From NCBI RefSeq assembly GCF_004569635.1, contig NZ_SPOZ01000009.1, positions 18,485 through 82,484 on the forward strand: a stretch of 64,000 nucleotides of DNA. The letters run 5' to 3'. The stretch is from Streptococcus sp. LYSM12. Lineage in GTDB: Bacteria > Bacillota > Bacilli > Lactobacillales > Streptococcaceae. The notes under the pieces are model-generated. The model saw only the letters and a list, made by a program, of their open reading frames with translations. It was not told the DNA's origin and did not search any database. A program made the position numbers and the translations under genes. Shown here one piece after another: positions 17,479-26,216 of the stretch (within the stretch, counting starts at the first letter, position 1; every line of letters starts with the position of its first letter).

Positions 17479-17829
17479 TTCTTTTTTCCTCCGTATGATA
17501 TAAAAGGCGTAAAAAAGCGATTGAAAATAAGGAAATCATCGAACCAATCACAGGATCGGAAAGGGATTTATCTATTTTCTGAGCTTTTAGCCCGTATTCA
17601 AATACAATAATTGTATGTATGGTCTTTGCCAACTTTATTAGGATATCATATTTTTGTTGTAAAGTAAAGTTACTTGACAGAGTTTTTTTGAAAAAATTAA
17701 TAGGCTAAATTTTTAAAGAGGAAACTTTTTAACCAATAGGAAAATCCTGTGAAATATGCTAGAATGGAAAGAAAGTACAGAAAGGAAATGTCTACCCTGC
17801 GATTTAGGGTCGTTCATCTTATTTATTTT

Positions 17830-19110
17830 ATGAAATTGCAAAAACCTAAAGGAACTCAAGATATCTTGCCCCAAGAATCTGCCAAGTGGCAGTATGTAGA
17901 AGCCTTTGCTCGCAACACCTTTAGTAGATACAACTATCAAGAAATTCGCACGCCAATTTTTGAGCATTATGAAGTCATCAGTCGTTCTGTTGGAGATACG
18001 ACGGATATTGTCAGCAAGGAAATGTATGATTTCTATGATAAGGGAGAGCGTCACATTACGCTTCGTCCGGAAGGAACAGCTCCTGTAGTTCGCTCTTATG
18101 TAGAGAATAAACTCTTTGCGCCTGAGGTGCAAAAGCCTGTTAAATTGTACTACATGGGCTCCATGTTTCGCTATGAGCGTCCGCAGGCAGGGCGTTTGCG
18201 TGAGTTTCACCAGATTGGTGTGGAGTGCTTTGGCTCTAATAATCCTGCGACAGATGTAGAAACGATTGCGATGGCTGCACAATTTTTCAAGGAAATTGGT
18301 ATTCAAAATGTAACCTTGCATTTAAATACTTTGGGAAGTATGGAGAGCCGCACAGCTTATCGCAAGGCCTTGATTGACTATTTGACACCGCTCAAGGAAA
18401 CCCTGTCAAAAGATAGCCAGCGCCGCTTGGAAGAAAATCCGCTCCGCGTTCTTGATAGCAAGGAAAAAGAAGACAAGGTAGCTGTAGCAAATGCTCCGTC
18501 TATCCTGGACTACTTGGATGAGGAAAGTCAAGTACATTTTGATACGGTGCGTGAAATGCTTGAGACCTTGAAGATTGACTATGTGATTGATACCAATATG
18601 GTGCGTGGTCTTGATTATTACAACCATACGATTTTTGAATTTATCACAGAGGTATCTGGAAGTGAGTTGACTATCTGTGCAGGTGGTCGCTACGATGGCT
18701 TGGTCGAGTATTTTGGTGGACCGGCAACACCAGGTTTTGGCTTTGGTATGGGGTTTGAGCGCCTGCTCCTTGTACTTGAGAAGCAAGGAGTGGAACTTCC
18801 ATTGAAAGAAGAACTGGATGTCTACATTGCTGTTTTAGGGCAGGAGGTGAATGACAAGGCTTTAGAGTTGGTACAGGCTCTGCGCAGTCAAGGCTTCAAG
18901 GCAGAACGTGATTATCTGGGGCGCAAGCTGAAAGCCCAGTTCAAGTCTGCGGATCAATTTCAAGCTAAACTGATTCTGACACTTGGGGAAAGCGAAGTAG
19001 AGCAAGGACAAGTGACTGTGAAGAACAATCAAACGCGGGAAGAAATGACCGTTCCTTTGGAGCAGGTGTTGACGAATTTTACAGTTGTTTTTGAAAATAT
19101 GACGAAATAA
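17830..19110 (+). CDS. hisS: Histidyl-tRNA synthetase
   Basis: 426 residues from [14 protein letters not shown], the usual start and length for HisRS. Class II motif 2 is seen in [17 protein letters not shown], the HisA signature in [13 protein letters not shown], motif 3 in [13 protein letters not shown], and a C-terminal anticodon domain follows. The start at 17830 has no ribosome binding site; the open frame extends upstream to 17749. An in-frame ATG at 17788 follows AGAAAGGAA very closely. An extended -10 (TGCTAGAAT, 17757-17765) would start the mRNA near 17772, so the start choice is unresolved. No T-box is visible. Confidence 0.96.
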   Translation: MKLQKPKGTQDILPQESAKWQYVEAFARNTFSRYNYQEIRTPIFEHYEVISRSVGDTTDIVSKEMYDFYDKGERHITLRPEGTAPVVRSYVENKLFAPEVQKPVKLYYMGSMFRYERPQAGRLREFHQIGVECFGSNNPATDVETIAMAAQFFKEIGIQNVTLHLNTLGSMESRTAYRKALIDYLTPLKETLSKDSQRRLEENPLRVLDSKEKEDKVAVANAPSILDYLDEESQVHFDTVREMLETLKIDYVIDTNMVRGLDYYNHTIFEFITEVSGSELTICAGGRYDGLVEYFGGPATPGFGFGMGFERLLLVLEKQGVELPLKEELDVYIAVLGQEVNDKALELVQALRSQGFKAERDYLGRKLKAQFKSADQFQAKLILTLGESEVEQGQVTVKNNQTREEMTVPLEQVLTNFTVVFENMTK

Positions 19111-19115
19111 TCATG

Positions 19116-19155
19116 AAAATCAGGAAAACTCCTCTCAATTTTCCTGATTTTTTAT
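19116..19155 (+). terminator. hisS terminator
   Basis: AAAATCAGGAAAA and TTTTCCTGATTTT form a 13-bp stem with a 10-base loop and a T-run, six bases after the hisS stop. Confidence 0.85.
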
Positions 19156-19173
19156 TTGTGAAACAAAAAAAGT

Positions 19174-19191
19174 TTGAGAAAAATATCACAA
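19174..19191. promoter_or_regulatory. Rex-like operator 1
   Basis: TTGAGAAAAATATCACAA matches TTGTGA-N6-TCACAA with one change in the left half. It is the most distal of four related sites before adhE. Confidence 0.5.
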
Positions 19192-19224
19192 TGTTAACGA
19201 AAAAAGGCAGATTTTTCGCTATAT

Positions 19225-19241
19225 TTGAGAAAAAATCACAA
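19225..19241. promoter_or_regulatory. Rex-like operator 2
   Basis: TTGAGAAAAAATCACAA has good half-sites but a spacer one base shorter than the usual 18-bp form. It is weaker than the others. Confidence 0.35.
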
Positions 19242-19256
19242 TATTTTTAAAATAGT

Positions 19257-19274
19257 TTGTGAAATATTTAACAA
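19257..19274. promoter_or_regulatory. Rex operator 3
   Basis: TTGTGAAATATTTAACAA is very close to the redox-sensing Rex consensus (TTGTGAAATATTTCACAA), with one mismatch. It ends 4 bp before the -35 box of the adhE promoter. Confidence 0.7.
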
Positions 19275-19278
19275 GTTC

Positions 19279-19307
19279 TTTACAAGAAGGTGGAAAAGGT
19301 GTAGAAT
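19279..19307 (+). promoter_or_regulatory. adhE promoter
   Basis: TTTACA at 19279-19284 and TAGAAT at 19302-19307 with a 17-bp spacer, between two Rex boxes. Confidence 0.65.
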
Positions 19308-19311
19308 ATAT

Positions 19312-19329
19312 TTGTGAAAAAGTTAACAA
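19312..19329. promoter_or_regulatory. Rex operator 4
   Basis: TTGTGAAAAAGTTAACAA lies over the predicted transcription start just after the -10 box, a classical repressing position. Rex senses NADH/NAD+, and adhE consumes NADH, so derepression under fermentative conditions is expected. Confidence 0.7.
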
Positions 19330-19367
19330 ATAAAAGTTAACAGAAAACAATTTTGGAGGAACCATAG

Positions 19368-22016
19368 ATGGCTGAGAAAATAGTATCACCAGAGGAAAAA
19401 GTAGCAGAAGCTCGCACACACGTTGACGGACTTGTTCAAAAGGGATTGGTAGCCCTTGAAGAATTTCGCCAACTGAATCAAGAGCAGGTAGATTATATCG
19501 TAGCCAAAGCGTCAGTTGCCGCTCTTGACCAACACGGAGTCCTAGCCCAACATGCACGTGAAGAAACAGGACGTGGAGTGTTTGAAGATAAGGCTACTAA
19601 AAACTTGTTTGCCTGTGAGCATGTTGTGAACAATATGCGCGGTGTAAAAACAGTAGGCATCATTGAAGATGACGAAGTAACAGGTTTGACCTTGATTGCA
19701 GAGCCAGTTGGTGTTATCTGTGGTGTAACTCCAACTACCAACCCGACCTCAACAGCTATCTTTAAATCATTGATTGCTCTTAAAACGCGCAATCCAATTA
19801 TCTTTGCTTTCCACCCGTCTGCTCAAGAATCATCTGCACATGCAGCTCGTATCGTTTATGAAGCAGCGGTAGCAGCTGGTGCTCCTGAAAACTGTATCCA
19901 GTGGATTACAAAACCGTCAATGGAAGCAACTTCTGAGTTGATGAAACATGATGGTATCGCAACAATCCTTGCAACAGGTGGTAATGCTATGGTGCGTGCG
20001 GCGTACTCATGTGGAAAACCAGCTCTTGGTGTAGGTGCGGGTAATGTGCCAGCTTATGTTGAAAAATCAGCAAATATTCGCCAAGCAGCGCATGATATCG
20101 TAATGTCTAAATCGTTTGATAATGGTATGGTATGTGCGTCTGAACAAGCGGTGATTATCGATAAAGAAATCTATGATGATTTTGTAAAAGAATTCAAGTC
20201 CTACCATGTTTACTTTGTTAATAAGAAAGAAAAAGCCCTTCTCGAAGAGTTCTGCTTTGGTGCCAAAGCCAACAGTAAAAACTGTGGCGAAGCAAAATTG
20301 AATGCAGATATCGTTGGTAAACCAGCTGCATGGATTGCGGAGCAAGCAGGTTTTAAAGTGCCAGAGGGAACTAATATTCTTGCGGCAGAAGTTGCAGAAG
20401 TAGGTCCAAAGGAACCATTGACACGTGAAAAATTATCACCAGTCATCGCTGTCTTGAAATCAGAATCTCGTGAAGATGGTATGGAAAAAGCAAGCCAAAT
20501 GGTTGAATTTAATGGCCTAGGTCACTCTGCGGCTATCCATACAGAAGATGAAGACTTGGCCAAAGAATTTGGAACGCGTGTCAAAGCTATCCGTGTTATC
20601 TGGAATTCTCCATCTACTTTTGGTGGTATCGGTGATGTTTACAATGCCTTTCTCCCTTCATTGACACTCGGTTGTGGTTCTTATGGTCGCAACTCAATCA
20701 GTGATAACGTGAGCGCCTTGAACTTATTGAACATTAAAAAAGTGGGAAGACGGAGAAATAATATGCAATGGTTTAAAGTTCCATCAAAAATTTATTTTGA
20801 ACGTGACTCAATCCAATACCTCCAAAAAATGGCAGGTGTCGAACGTGTCATGATCGTAGCCGATGAATTGATTGTCAAACTCGGTTTCGTTCAACGGGTC
20901 ATCGAGCAATTGCAATTACGTACCAATAAAGTCATGTATACAGTGTTCTCAGATATTGAGCCAGATCCAGACATTACAACTGTTGAACGTGGTGCAGAAG
21001 CGATGAAATCATTCGCACCAGATACCATTATTGCTATTGGTGGTGGTTCTGTCATGGATGCTGCGAAAATTATGTGGCTCTTCTATGAACAACCAGAAGT
21101 AGACTTCCGCGATTTGGTACAAAAATTCATGGATATTCGGAAACGTGCCTTCCGCTTCCCAGAATTGGGTCAAAAAGCTAAATACGTTGGTATTCCAACA
21201 ACATCAGGTACAGGTTCAGAAGTGACACCATTTGCCGTCATCTCTGACAAGAAAAATAACCGCAAATATCCTCTTGCTGACTACTCATTGACGCCAACGA
21301 TTGCGATTGTAGATCCAGCTCTTGTCTTAACAGTTCCAGGATTTGTAGCAGCAGATACAGGTATGGATGTCTTGACGCACGCGACTGAAGCCTATGTTTC
21401 TCAAATGGCGAATGACTATACAGACGGTATTGCACTTCAAGCGATTAAACTTGTTTTTGAAAACCTTGAAAATTCTGTTAAGAATGCAGACTTTACTTCT
21501 CGCGAGAAGATGCACAATGCCTCTACAATGGCAGGGATGGCTTTTGCCAATGCTTTCCTAGGAATTTCTCACTCCATTGCCCACAAGCTCGGTGGACGTT
21601 TCCACACAGTTCACGGTCGTACCAATGCTATCTTGCTACCATATGTTATCCGTTACAACGGTACACGTCCAGCTAAAGCAGCAACATGGCCTAAATACAA
21701 CTACTACCGTGCAGATGAGCGCTACCAAGAGATTGCTCGCATGCTAGGCTTGCCAGCTTCAACTCCAGAAGAAGCTGTGGAATCTTATGCGAAAGCAGTG
21801 TATGATCTTGGTGAACGCGTTGGAATCAAGATGAATCTAAGAGAGCAAGGTGTTGATGAAAAAGAATTGAAGAAATACTCACGTGAGTTGGCTCTTCTTG
21901 CCTATGAAGATCAATGTACACCTGCAAATCCACGTCTTCCAATGGTGGATCATATGCAAGAAATCATTGAAGATGCTTACTATGGCTATAAAGAACGCCC
22001 AGGTCGTATCAAATAA
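19368..22016 (+). CDS. adhE: Bifunctional acetaldehyde-CoA / alcohol dehydrogenase
   Basis: 882 residues with two domains. Residues 1 to about 440 form the CoA-acylating aldehyde dehydrogenase; the catalytic Cys lies in FDNGMVCASEQAV (about residue 250). The C-terminal half is an iron-dependent alcohol dehydrogenase, with the Rossmann-like GGGSVMDAAKIMW and the metal-site blocks DVLTHATEAYVS and ISHSIAHKLGGRFHTVHGRTNA. It reduces acetyl-CoA to ethanol and regenerates two NAD+. TTTTGGAGGAACC precedes the ATG. Four Rex-like boxes precede it, and a strong terminator follows. Confidence 0.97.
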   Translation: MAEKIVSPEEKVAEARTHVDGLVQKGLVALEEFRQLNQEQVDYIVAKASVAALDQHGVLAQHAREETGRGVFEDKATKNLFACEHVVNNMRGVKTVGIIEDDEVTGLTLIAEPVGVICGVTPTTNPTSTAIFKSLIALKTRNPIIFAFHPSAQESSAHAARIVYEAAVAAGAPENCIQWITKPSMEATSELMKHDGIATILATGGNAMVRAAYSCGKPALGVGAGNVPAYVEKSANIRQAAHDIVMSKSFDNGMVCASEQAVIIDKEIYDDFVKEFKSYHVYFVNKKEKALLEEFCFGAKANSKNCGEAKLNADIVGKPAAWIAEQAGFKVPEGTNILAAEVAEVGPKEPLTREKLSPVIAVLKSESREDGMEKASQMVEFNGLGHSAAIHTEDEDLAKEFGTRVKAIRVIWNSPSTFGGIGDVYNAFLPSLTLGCGSYGRNSISDNVSALNLLNIKKVGRRRNNMQWFKVPSKIYFERDSIQYLQKMAGVERVMIVADELIVKLGFVQRVIEQLQLRTNKVMYTVFSDIEPDPDITTVERGAEAMKSFAPDTIIAIGGGSVMDAAKIMWLFYEQPEVDFRDLVQKFMDIRKRAFRFPELGQKAKYVGIPTTSGTGSEVTPFAVISDKKNNRKYPLADYSLTPTIAIVDPALVLTVPGFVAADTGMDVLTHATEAYVSQMANDYTDGIALQAIKLVFENLENSVKNADFTSREKMHNASTMAGMAFANAFLGISHSIAHKLGGRFHTVHGRTNAILLPYVIRYNGTRPAKAATWPKYNYYRADERYQEIARMLGLPASTPEEAVESYAKAVYDLGERVGIKMNLREQGVDEKELKKYSRELALLAYEDQCTPANPRLPMVDHMQEIIEDAYYGYKERPGRIK

Positions 22017-22046
22017 GGATGACCATTCCCCAATAAAATAAAACGA

Positions 22047-22098
22047 GAGCAAGGACAATTGTGAGGTTGAAGTCTAGATTGTCCTTGCTCTTTTATTT
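22047..22098 (+). terminator. adhE terminator
   Basis: GAGCAAGGACAAT and ATTGTCCTTGCTC form a 13-bp perfect stem followed by TTTTATTT. The T-run merges with the left end of a RUP-like element. Confidence 0.9.
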
Positions 22099-22203
22099 AT
22101 AGTCTTTTCGTTTGCTTTTAGTACTAGGCAAGGAGCTGTAAGCTATGCTAGAGTACAGCAAAGCGAGTGAACGAGGTAATAAAAGATAAACGAAATGACT
22201 ATA
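22098..22203 (-). repeat. RUP-like mobile repeat, copy 6
   Basis: A 106-bp subtype-1 element in inverted orientation, running from TATAGTCTTTTCG to AAACGAAATGACTATA. It is inserted exactly at the T-tail of the adhE terminator. Confidence 0.85.
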
Positions 22204-22639
22204 TCACGCTACGCTAATACACTATCTGAGGGGGCATAATGCTTCAGACATTCCCCACTGGGTCGTTTTTTCGTATCCGTAAGTGAAGAAAGCAGGTAAC
22301 AGCTAGGTCGTTGTATCGCTTTTTGTACCAGTTAGGGCAGTAGTAAAAGAAATGTGCCATTACCTTTGTTAGACTTCTCTTTATCAGCCTTAGAGGTTTG
22401 GAAAATCTTTGAAGCTGTGTGGAAAGGAAACGAATGTCTTTTGTTATGGCTGGTTTCCGAGTTCGTATGTTTGGTTATAAGAAAGTAGTTTCTCAAAATT
22501 TCCTTAATTGGGGATTTAGTAACTCCGAATAAGGATTTTTTGAAAGTACTTTCTTTATTTGGATATGTTGTTGAAAATATTTCATAAAGTGGTATACTGA
22601 ATGTAAAGGCTTACATAAAATGTGGAGGGAGATAAAAGA
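22204..22639. other. Intergenic region with the sialoglycan locus promoter
   Basis: No gene is seen in the first 350 bp. At the right end TTGAAA (22571-22576) and TATACT (22593-22598), 16 bp apart, form a promoter. TGTAAAGGCTTACA (22602-22615) overlaps the start point and resembles a catabolite (cre) site with one central mismatch. This would place the esterase gene under CcpA control. Confidence 0.5.
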
Positions 22640-23632
22640 ATGAACGGCTCTGGGTTACTAGAGGAAATAAAGACCTATCGTGGACGTGATGAGGTGCCAG
22701 TTGACTTTGATGACTTTTGGGATCAGGCGATTGCAGATTTGGAGCTTCCAGTGGTTTATCGTTTAGTTGAAAAAGATTTTGGTCTTCCGAGCGTGGATTG
22801 TTATGAGATTCAATTTGACGGGACGAATGGTGGAAAGGTCTATGCTCGCATGGTTTTGCCAAGGAAGTCAGAAAAGGTTCCTATGGTCTTCCATTTCCAT
22901 GGCTATATGGGGCGTGGTTTGGATTGGCCAGATATGCTGGCTTATACGACAGCGGGTTATGGCATGGTTTCCATGGATGTCCGTGGGCAGTCAGGTTATT
23001 CACTGGATGGAGCTAGAAATGTTCGTGGTAACACGGTCAAAGGTCAGATTCTTCGTGGTGTTGTTGATGGTCCAGATCATCTCTTTTACAAGGATATCTA
23101 TCTGGATGTCTATACGCTGATAGAGTTGGTGGCAGGTCTTGAACGTGTAGATGAGGCGCGTCTATCGAGCTATGGGGGTTCGCAAGGTGGAGCTCTAGCG
23201 CTTGTGGCAGCGGCGCTCAATCCTCGGATTACAAATACTGTTGCGATCTATCCTTTCCTTTGTGATTTTAGACGGGTCTTGGAGATTGGGAACACCAGTG
23301 AGGCTTACGATGAGATTTTCCGTTATTTCAAATTTCACGATCCTTTCCATGAAACAAAAGAAGAGGTTTTTGCGACCCTGGCTTATATTGATGTGAAAAA
23401 TTTTGCCCATCGCATTAAGAGTTCAGTCAAGATGATTACGGGTCTTAATGATACCGTTTGCTATCCAGTCACTCAATTTGCGATGTATAACCGCTTAGAA
23501 TGTGAAAAAGAGTATCACTTACTACCAGAGTACGGCCATGAAGGGATGTTTGTCTATGTGAACAATAAGGTATTCAACTGGCTCTGTGGAACACGTTTTG
23601 AAAGCAAATCACTATTTGCAGAGTGTAAATAA
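22640..23632 (+). CDS. CE7 family acetyl esterase (acetyl xylan esterase / cephalosporin-C deacetylase type)
   Basis: 330 residues starting MNGSGLLEEIKTYRG; GGAGGGAG lies 9 bp upstream. It is an alpha/beta hydrolase with the CE7 signature RGQ (about 115-117), the nucleophile elbow GGSQGG (Ser181), an Asp in GLNDTVCYP and a catalytic His in YGHEGMF. There is no signal peptide, so it acts in the cytosol. CE7 enzymes deacetylate small acetylated sugars. A homologue sits beside the sialidase locus in pneumococcus. Here it could remove O-acetyl groups from imported sialylated glycans; that role is inferred from neighbours. Confidence 0.88.
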   Translation: MNGSGLLEEIKTYRGRDEVPVDFDDFWDQAIADLELPVVYRLVEKDFGLPSVDCYEIQFDGTNGGKVYARMVLPRKSEKVPMVFHFHGYMGRGLDWPDMLAYTTAGYGMVSMDVRGQSGYSLDGARNVRGNTVKGQILRGVVDGPDHLFYKDIYLDVYTLIELVAGLERVDEARLSSYGGSQGGALALVAAALNPRITNTVAIYPFLCDFRRVLEIGNTSEAYDEIFRYFKFHDPFHETKEEVFATLAYIDVKNFAHRIKSSVKMITGLNDTVCYPVTQFAMYNRLECEKEYHLLPEYGHEGMFVYVNNKVFNWLCGTRFESKSLFAECK

Positions 23633-23687
23633 GTCATTTCTTTCGTGGAAAATGAGGCTATGATAAGCCTTGTTTTTAACAGGAAAA

Positions 23688-23701
23688 AGAAAGCGCTTTA
23701 C
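23688..23701. promoter_or_regulatory. Catabolite-responsive (cre) site
   Basis: AGAAAGCGCTTTAC closely matches the cre consensus TGAAAGCGCTTTCA. It lies in the 113-bp gap before the permease genes, so carbon-catabolite control of the transport operon by CcpA is likely. A weak AGGCT/AGCCT hairpin with a T-run precedes it. Confidence 0.65.
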
Positions 23702-23745
23702 TTTAATGGGTAGTTGGATAGAAAAGAAAGTATGAGGAGGTTAAT

Positions 23746-24678
23746 ATGAGGTTAGAAAAGGCAACTAAAAATCGTCAGAAATGGTTGAAAGATGTTAAAA
23801 AGAATATTCCCTTTCTGTTGATGTTAGCTGTTCCATTGATTTTTTTAATTATCTTTAGTTATGGACCTATGTATGGAGTTCTAATAGCTTTTAAGAAATT
23901 CACACCACGATTGGGCATTTTAGGAAGCCATTGGAATAACTTTGCTCACTTTAAGAAAATGTTTTCTGACTTTCTATTTTTACGAGCTATAAAAAATACA
24001 CTGATTATTAGTTTCTTAAAAATATTGATTGGTTTCCCTGCGCCAATTCTGTTGGCTATTTTGCTTAGCGAGTTGAAGTTTATACGATTTAAGAAGATAG
24101 CACAAACGATTTCTTACTTGCCCTATTTCTTATCCTGGGTAGTGATTGCAGCCATGATGATAGAAGTATTTTCTCCGCAAAGAGGGATTGTAAATGCGGT
24201 CATTGGATTTTTTGGAGTACGCCCAATCAACTTTTTATCAGAGGAATCTACATTTGTTTCTATGCTCATTATGTCAGATATTTGGCAGAGTATTGGATAT
24301 GGTTCGATTGTCTATCTGGCAGCTATTACGGGAGTAAATCCAGCTTTATACGAAGCAGCTGACTTGGATGGGGCGAGCCGTATTCAAAGGATTCGTTATG
24401 TCACGATTCCTAGTATTATGCCCGTTATTTTGGTGATGTTTCTCTTACGGATAGGTTCGGTATTGCAGGCAGGGTTTGATCAAGTTTTAAATCTGTATAA
24501 TCCAGCGGTATACAATGTTGCGGACATTATCGACACATATGTATACAGGGTCGGTTTGATAGGCTTTAATTTTGATTACTCTACAGCAGTGGGATTGTTC
24601 CAAAATGCAGTAGGATTAGTTTTGGTAGTCTTTTCGAATCTATTGATTAAAAAATTAACTGGTCGTAAAATTCTGTAG
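23746..24678 (+). CDS. Sugar ABC transporter permease, LplB/YteP type
   Basis: 310 residues with six membrane segments. The binding-protein-dependent permease EAA loop is seen in YEAADLDGASRIQRIRYVTIPS. The opening (KKNIPFLLMLAVPLIFLIIFSYGPMYG) and length fit the LplB group (COG4209), which transports complex or unusual oligosaccharides. GAGGAGG precedes the ATG. It is the first gene of a transport block with a second permease, a DUF624 protein and a lipoprotein binding protein. No ATPase gene is present in the locus. Confidence 0.92.
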   Translation: MRLEKATKNRQKWLKDVKKNIPFLLMLAVPLIFLIIFSYGPMYGVLIAFKKFTPRLGILGSHWNNFAHFKKMFSDFLFLRAIKNTLIISFLKILIGFPAPILLAILLSELKFIRFKKIAQTISYLPYFLSWVVIAAMMIEVFSPQRGIVNAVIGFFGVRPINFLSEESTFVSMLIMSDIWQSIGYGSIVYLAAITGVNPALYEAADLDGASRIQRIRYVTIPSIMPVILVMFLLRIGSVLQAGFDQVLNLYNPAVYNVADIIDTYVYRVGLIGFNFDYSTAVGLFQNAVGLVLVVFSNLLIKKLTGRKIL

Positions 24679-24693
24679 AGTGGGAGGGAAGAT

Positions 24694-25572
24694 ATGTTAA
24701 AAAAGAAAATAACGTTGTTTGATATATGTAATCTGACCTTTATGGCTATATTGATGATATCTATTCTTTACCCATTGTGGAATCAAATTGTTCTATCTTT
24801 CAGTGAGGCAAGTACGACGTCGGGTTTAGGAATTTCACTGTGGCCAAGGAAGTGGTCTACAGAGGCCTATGCGTACATATTTTCATACGGTAATGTAGGT
24901 GTTGCGTATATCAACACGATTATTAGAACTGTTTTGGGAACATTATTGATTGTTACAACAACTGTTTTGGCCGCCTACCCACTCTCTCGAGATGACTTAC
25001 CATTTCGATGGTTCTTTATGGGAATGTTTGTCTTGTCGATGTATCTGAATGGTGGGATGATTCCTCGCTATTTATTGGTTCGTGATTTAGGATTATTAGA
25101 TACTCGTTGGGCGCTCATTTTACCTGCAGCAGTGGGATCTTCTTATATTATTATTCTAAGAAATTTCTTTAGAGGGATCAGTAAGGAGATTGAAGAATCT
25201 GCAGTTATTGATGGGGCGACCCCGTTTCAAATTTTAATTCGTATTATCCTGCCTCTATCTAAGCCGATTTTAGTGACGATAGCCTTGTGGGCTGCAGTGT
25301 ACCATTGGAATGAGTGGTTTGCAGCACAAATATACGTCAAGGATAAAAGCTTAGACGTGTTGCAAACGATTGTTCGTAATATGTTGATAGATGTTGATCC
25401 TACAAAAATGGAATCGCAAGTTTCAGGAGTAGGTGCAGAATCAGCTAAGTTATTACTTTCCAATGTTCGGGCGGCGACGGTTATGGTGTCAATAGGTCCA
25501 ATAGTGGCAGTATATCCGTTTGCGCAAAAGTACTTTATCCAAGGTTTGCAACTGGGAGGAGTAAAGGAGTAA
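24694..25572 (+). CDS. Sugar ABC transporter permease, LplC/YtcP type
   Basis: 292 residues with six membrane segments and the EAA loop IEESAVIDGATPFQILIRII. The ending PFAQKYFIQGLQLGGVKE is characteristic of the LplC/YtcP group (COG0395), the usual partner of LplB. It starts 15 bp after the first permease, with GGGAGGG as ribosome binding site. Confidence 0.93.
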   Translation: MLKKKITLFDICNLTFMAILMISILYPLWNQIVLSFSEASTTSGLGISLWPRKWSTEAYAYIFSYGNVGVAYINTIIRTVLGTLLIVTTTVLAAYPLSRDDLPFRWFFMGMFVLSMYLNGGMIPRYLLVRDLGLLDTRWALILPAAVGSSYIIILRNFFRGISKEIEESAVIDGATPFQILIRIILPLSKPILVTIALWAAVYHWNEWFAAQIYVKDKSLDVLQTIVRNMLIDVDPTKMESQVSGVGAESAKLLLSNVRAATVMVSIGPIVAVYPFAQKYFIQGLQLGGVKE

Positions 25573-25579
25573 ACGAAGT

Positions 25580-26203
25580 ATGGGCGGCATTTTTCATCCA
25601 AATGGTCTAGCCATGAAATGTATGAACTGGCTTGCTGATATGTGTCAGATTCAATTATTATGGATATTCTATAGCTTACGAGGAGGAATTGTATTAGGTC
25701 TTTTTCCAGCAACAAGAGCGATGTTTTATATGCATAGACAGTTAATCATGAAGAATGAGGTGGCTTCTTTGTCTCAACAGTTTAAAATGGAATATCGCCA
25801 ACATTTCAAACGAGCGAATCAAATGGGGTATGTCATCAGTGGCATAGGTGCGTTCTTGATGCTCTATCTTCGTTCCACGTTATTGCTGAAAATCGATTTT
25901 GCGTTTTATTTCATAGCTTTAGCATATGCATTAGTCGTTTTCTTTATATTGTTGAATTTATATATGCTAGTGATGCTCTCTCATCTAAAATTAGATGAGA
26001 AAGAAGTATGGAGACAGGCTTTATTTGTTATCTTCCTATCTCCAGGTCACACGTTGCTTATTTTGTTAGTACTATTTGCATTCTTTTTTATGGTTAGAGT
26101 CATTCCGGTATTGACTCCAGTACTATTAATTGCAGTACTGTCTTATGTTGTTTCGTATGTAGCATTAAAGGCTATCAATAAAGTTATTTGTCACTATCAA
26201 TAA
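25580..26203 (+). CDS. DUF624 (YesL family) membrane protein
   Basis: 207 residues with about five hydrophobic segments. The N-terminal LWIFYSLRGGIVLGLFPATRA block, with its GLFPAT motif, is the signature of DUF624/YesL proteins, which are regularly encoded beside LplABC-type oligosaccharide transporters. Function is unknown; a part in transporter assembly or energising is plausible. It starts 7 bp after the second permease. Confidence 0.85.
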   Translation: MGGIFHPNGLAMKCMNWLADMCQIQLLWIFYSLRGGIVLGLFPATRAMFYMHRQLIMKNEVASLSQQFKMEYRQHFKRANQMGYVISGIGAFLMLYLRSTLLLKIDFAFYFIALAYALVVFFILLNLYMLVMLSHLKLDEKEVWRQALFVIFLSPGHTLLILLVLFAFFFMVRVIPVLTPVLLIAVLSYVVSYVALKAINKVICHYQ

Positions 26204-26216
26204 GGAGGGATATAAA

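Noticed and set aside
17640..17830. T-box riboswitch before hisS
   Set aside because: No T-box sequence, specifier loop or terminator/antiterminator pair can be seen, and the leader is too short.
22622..22640. GTG start six codons upstream for the acetyl esterase
   Set aside because: It would place the ribosome binding site GGAGGGAG inside the coding region; the ATG at 22640 is better.
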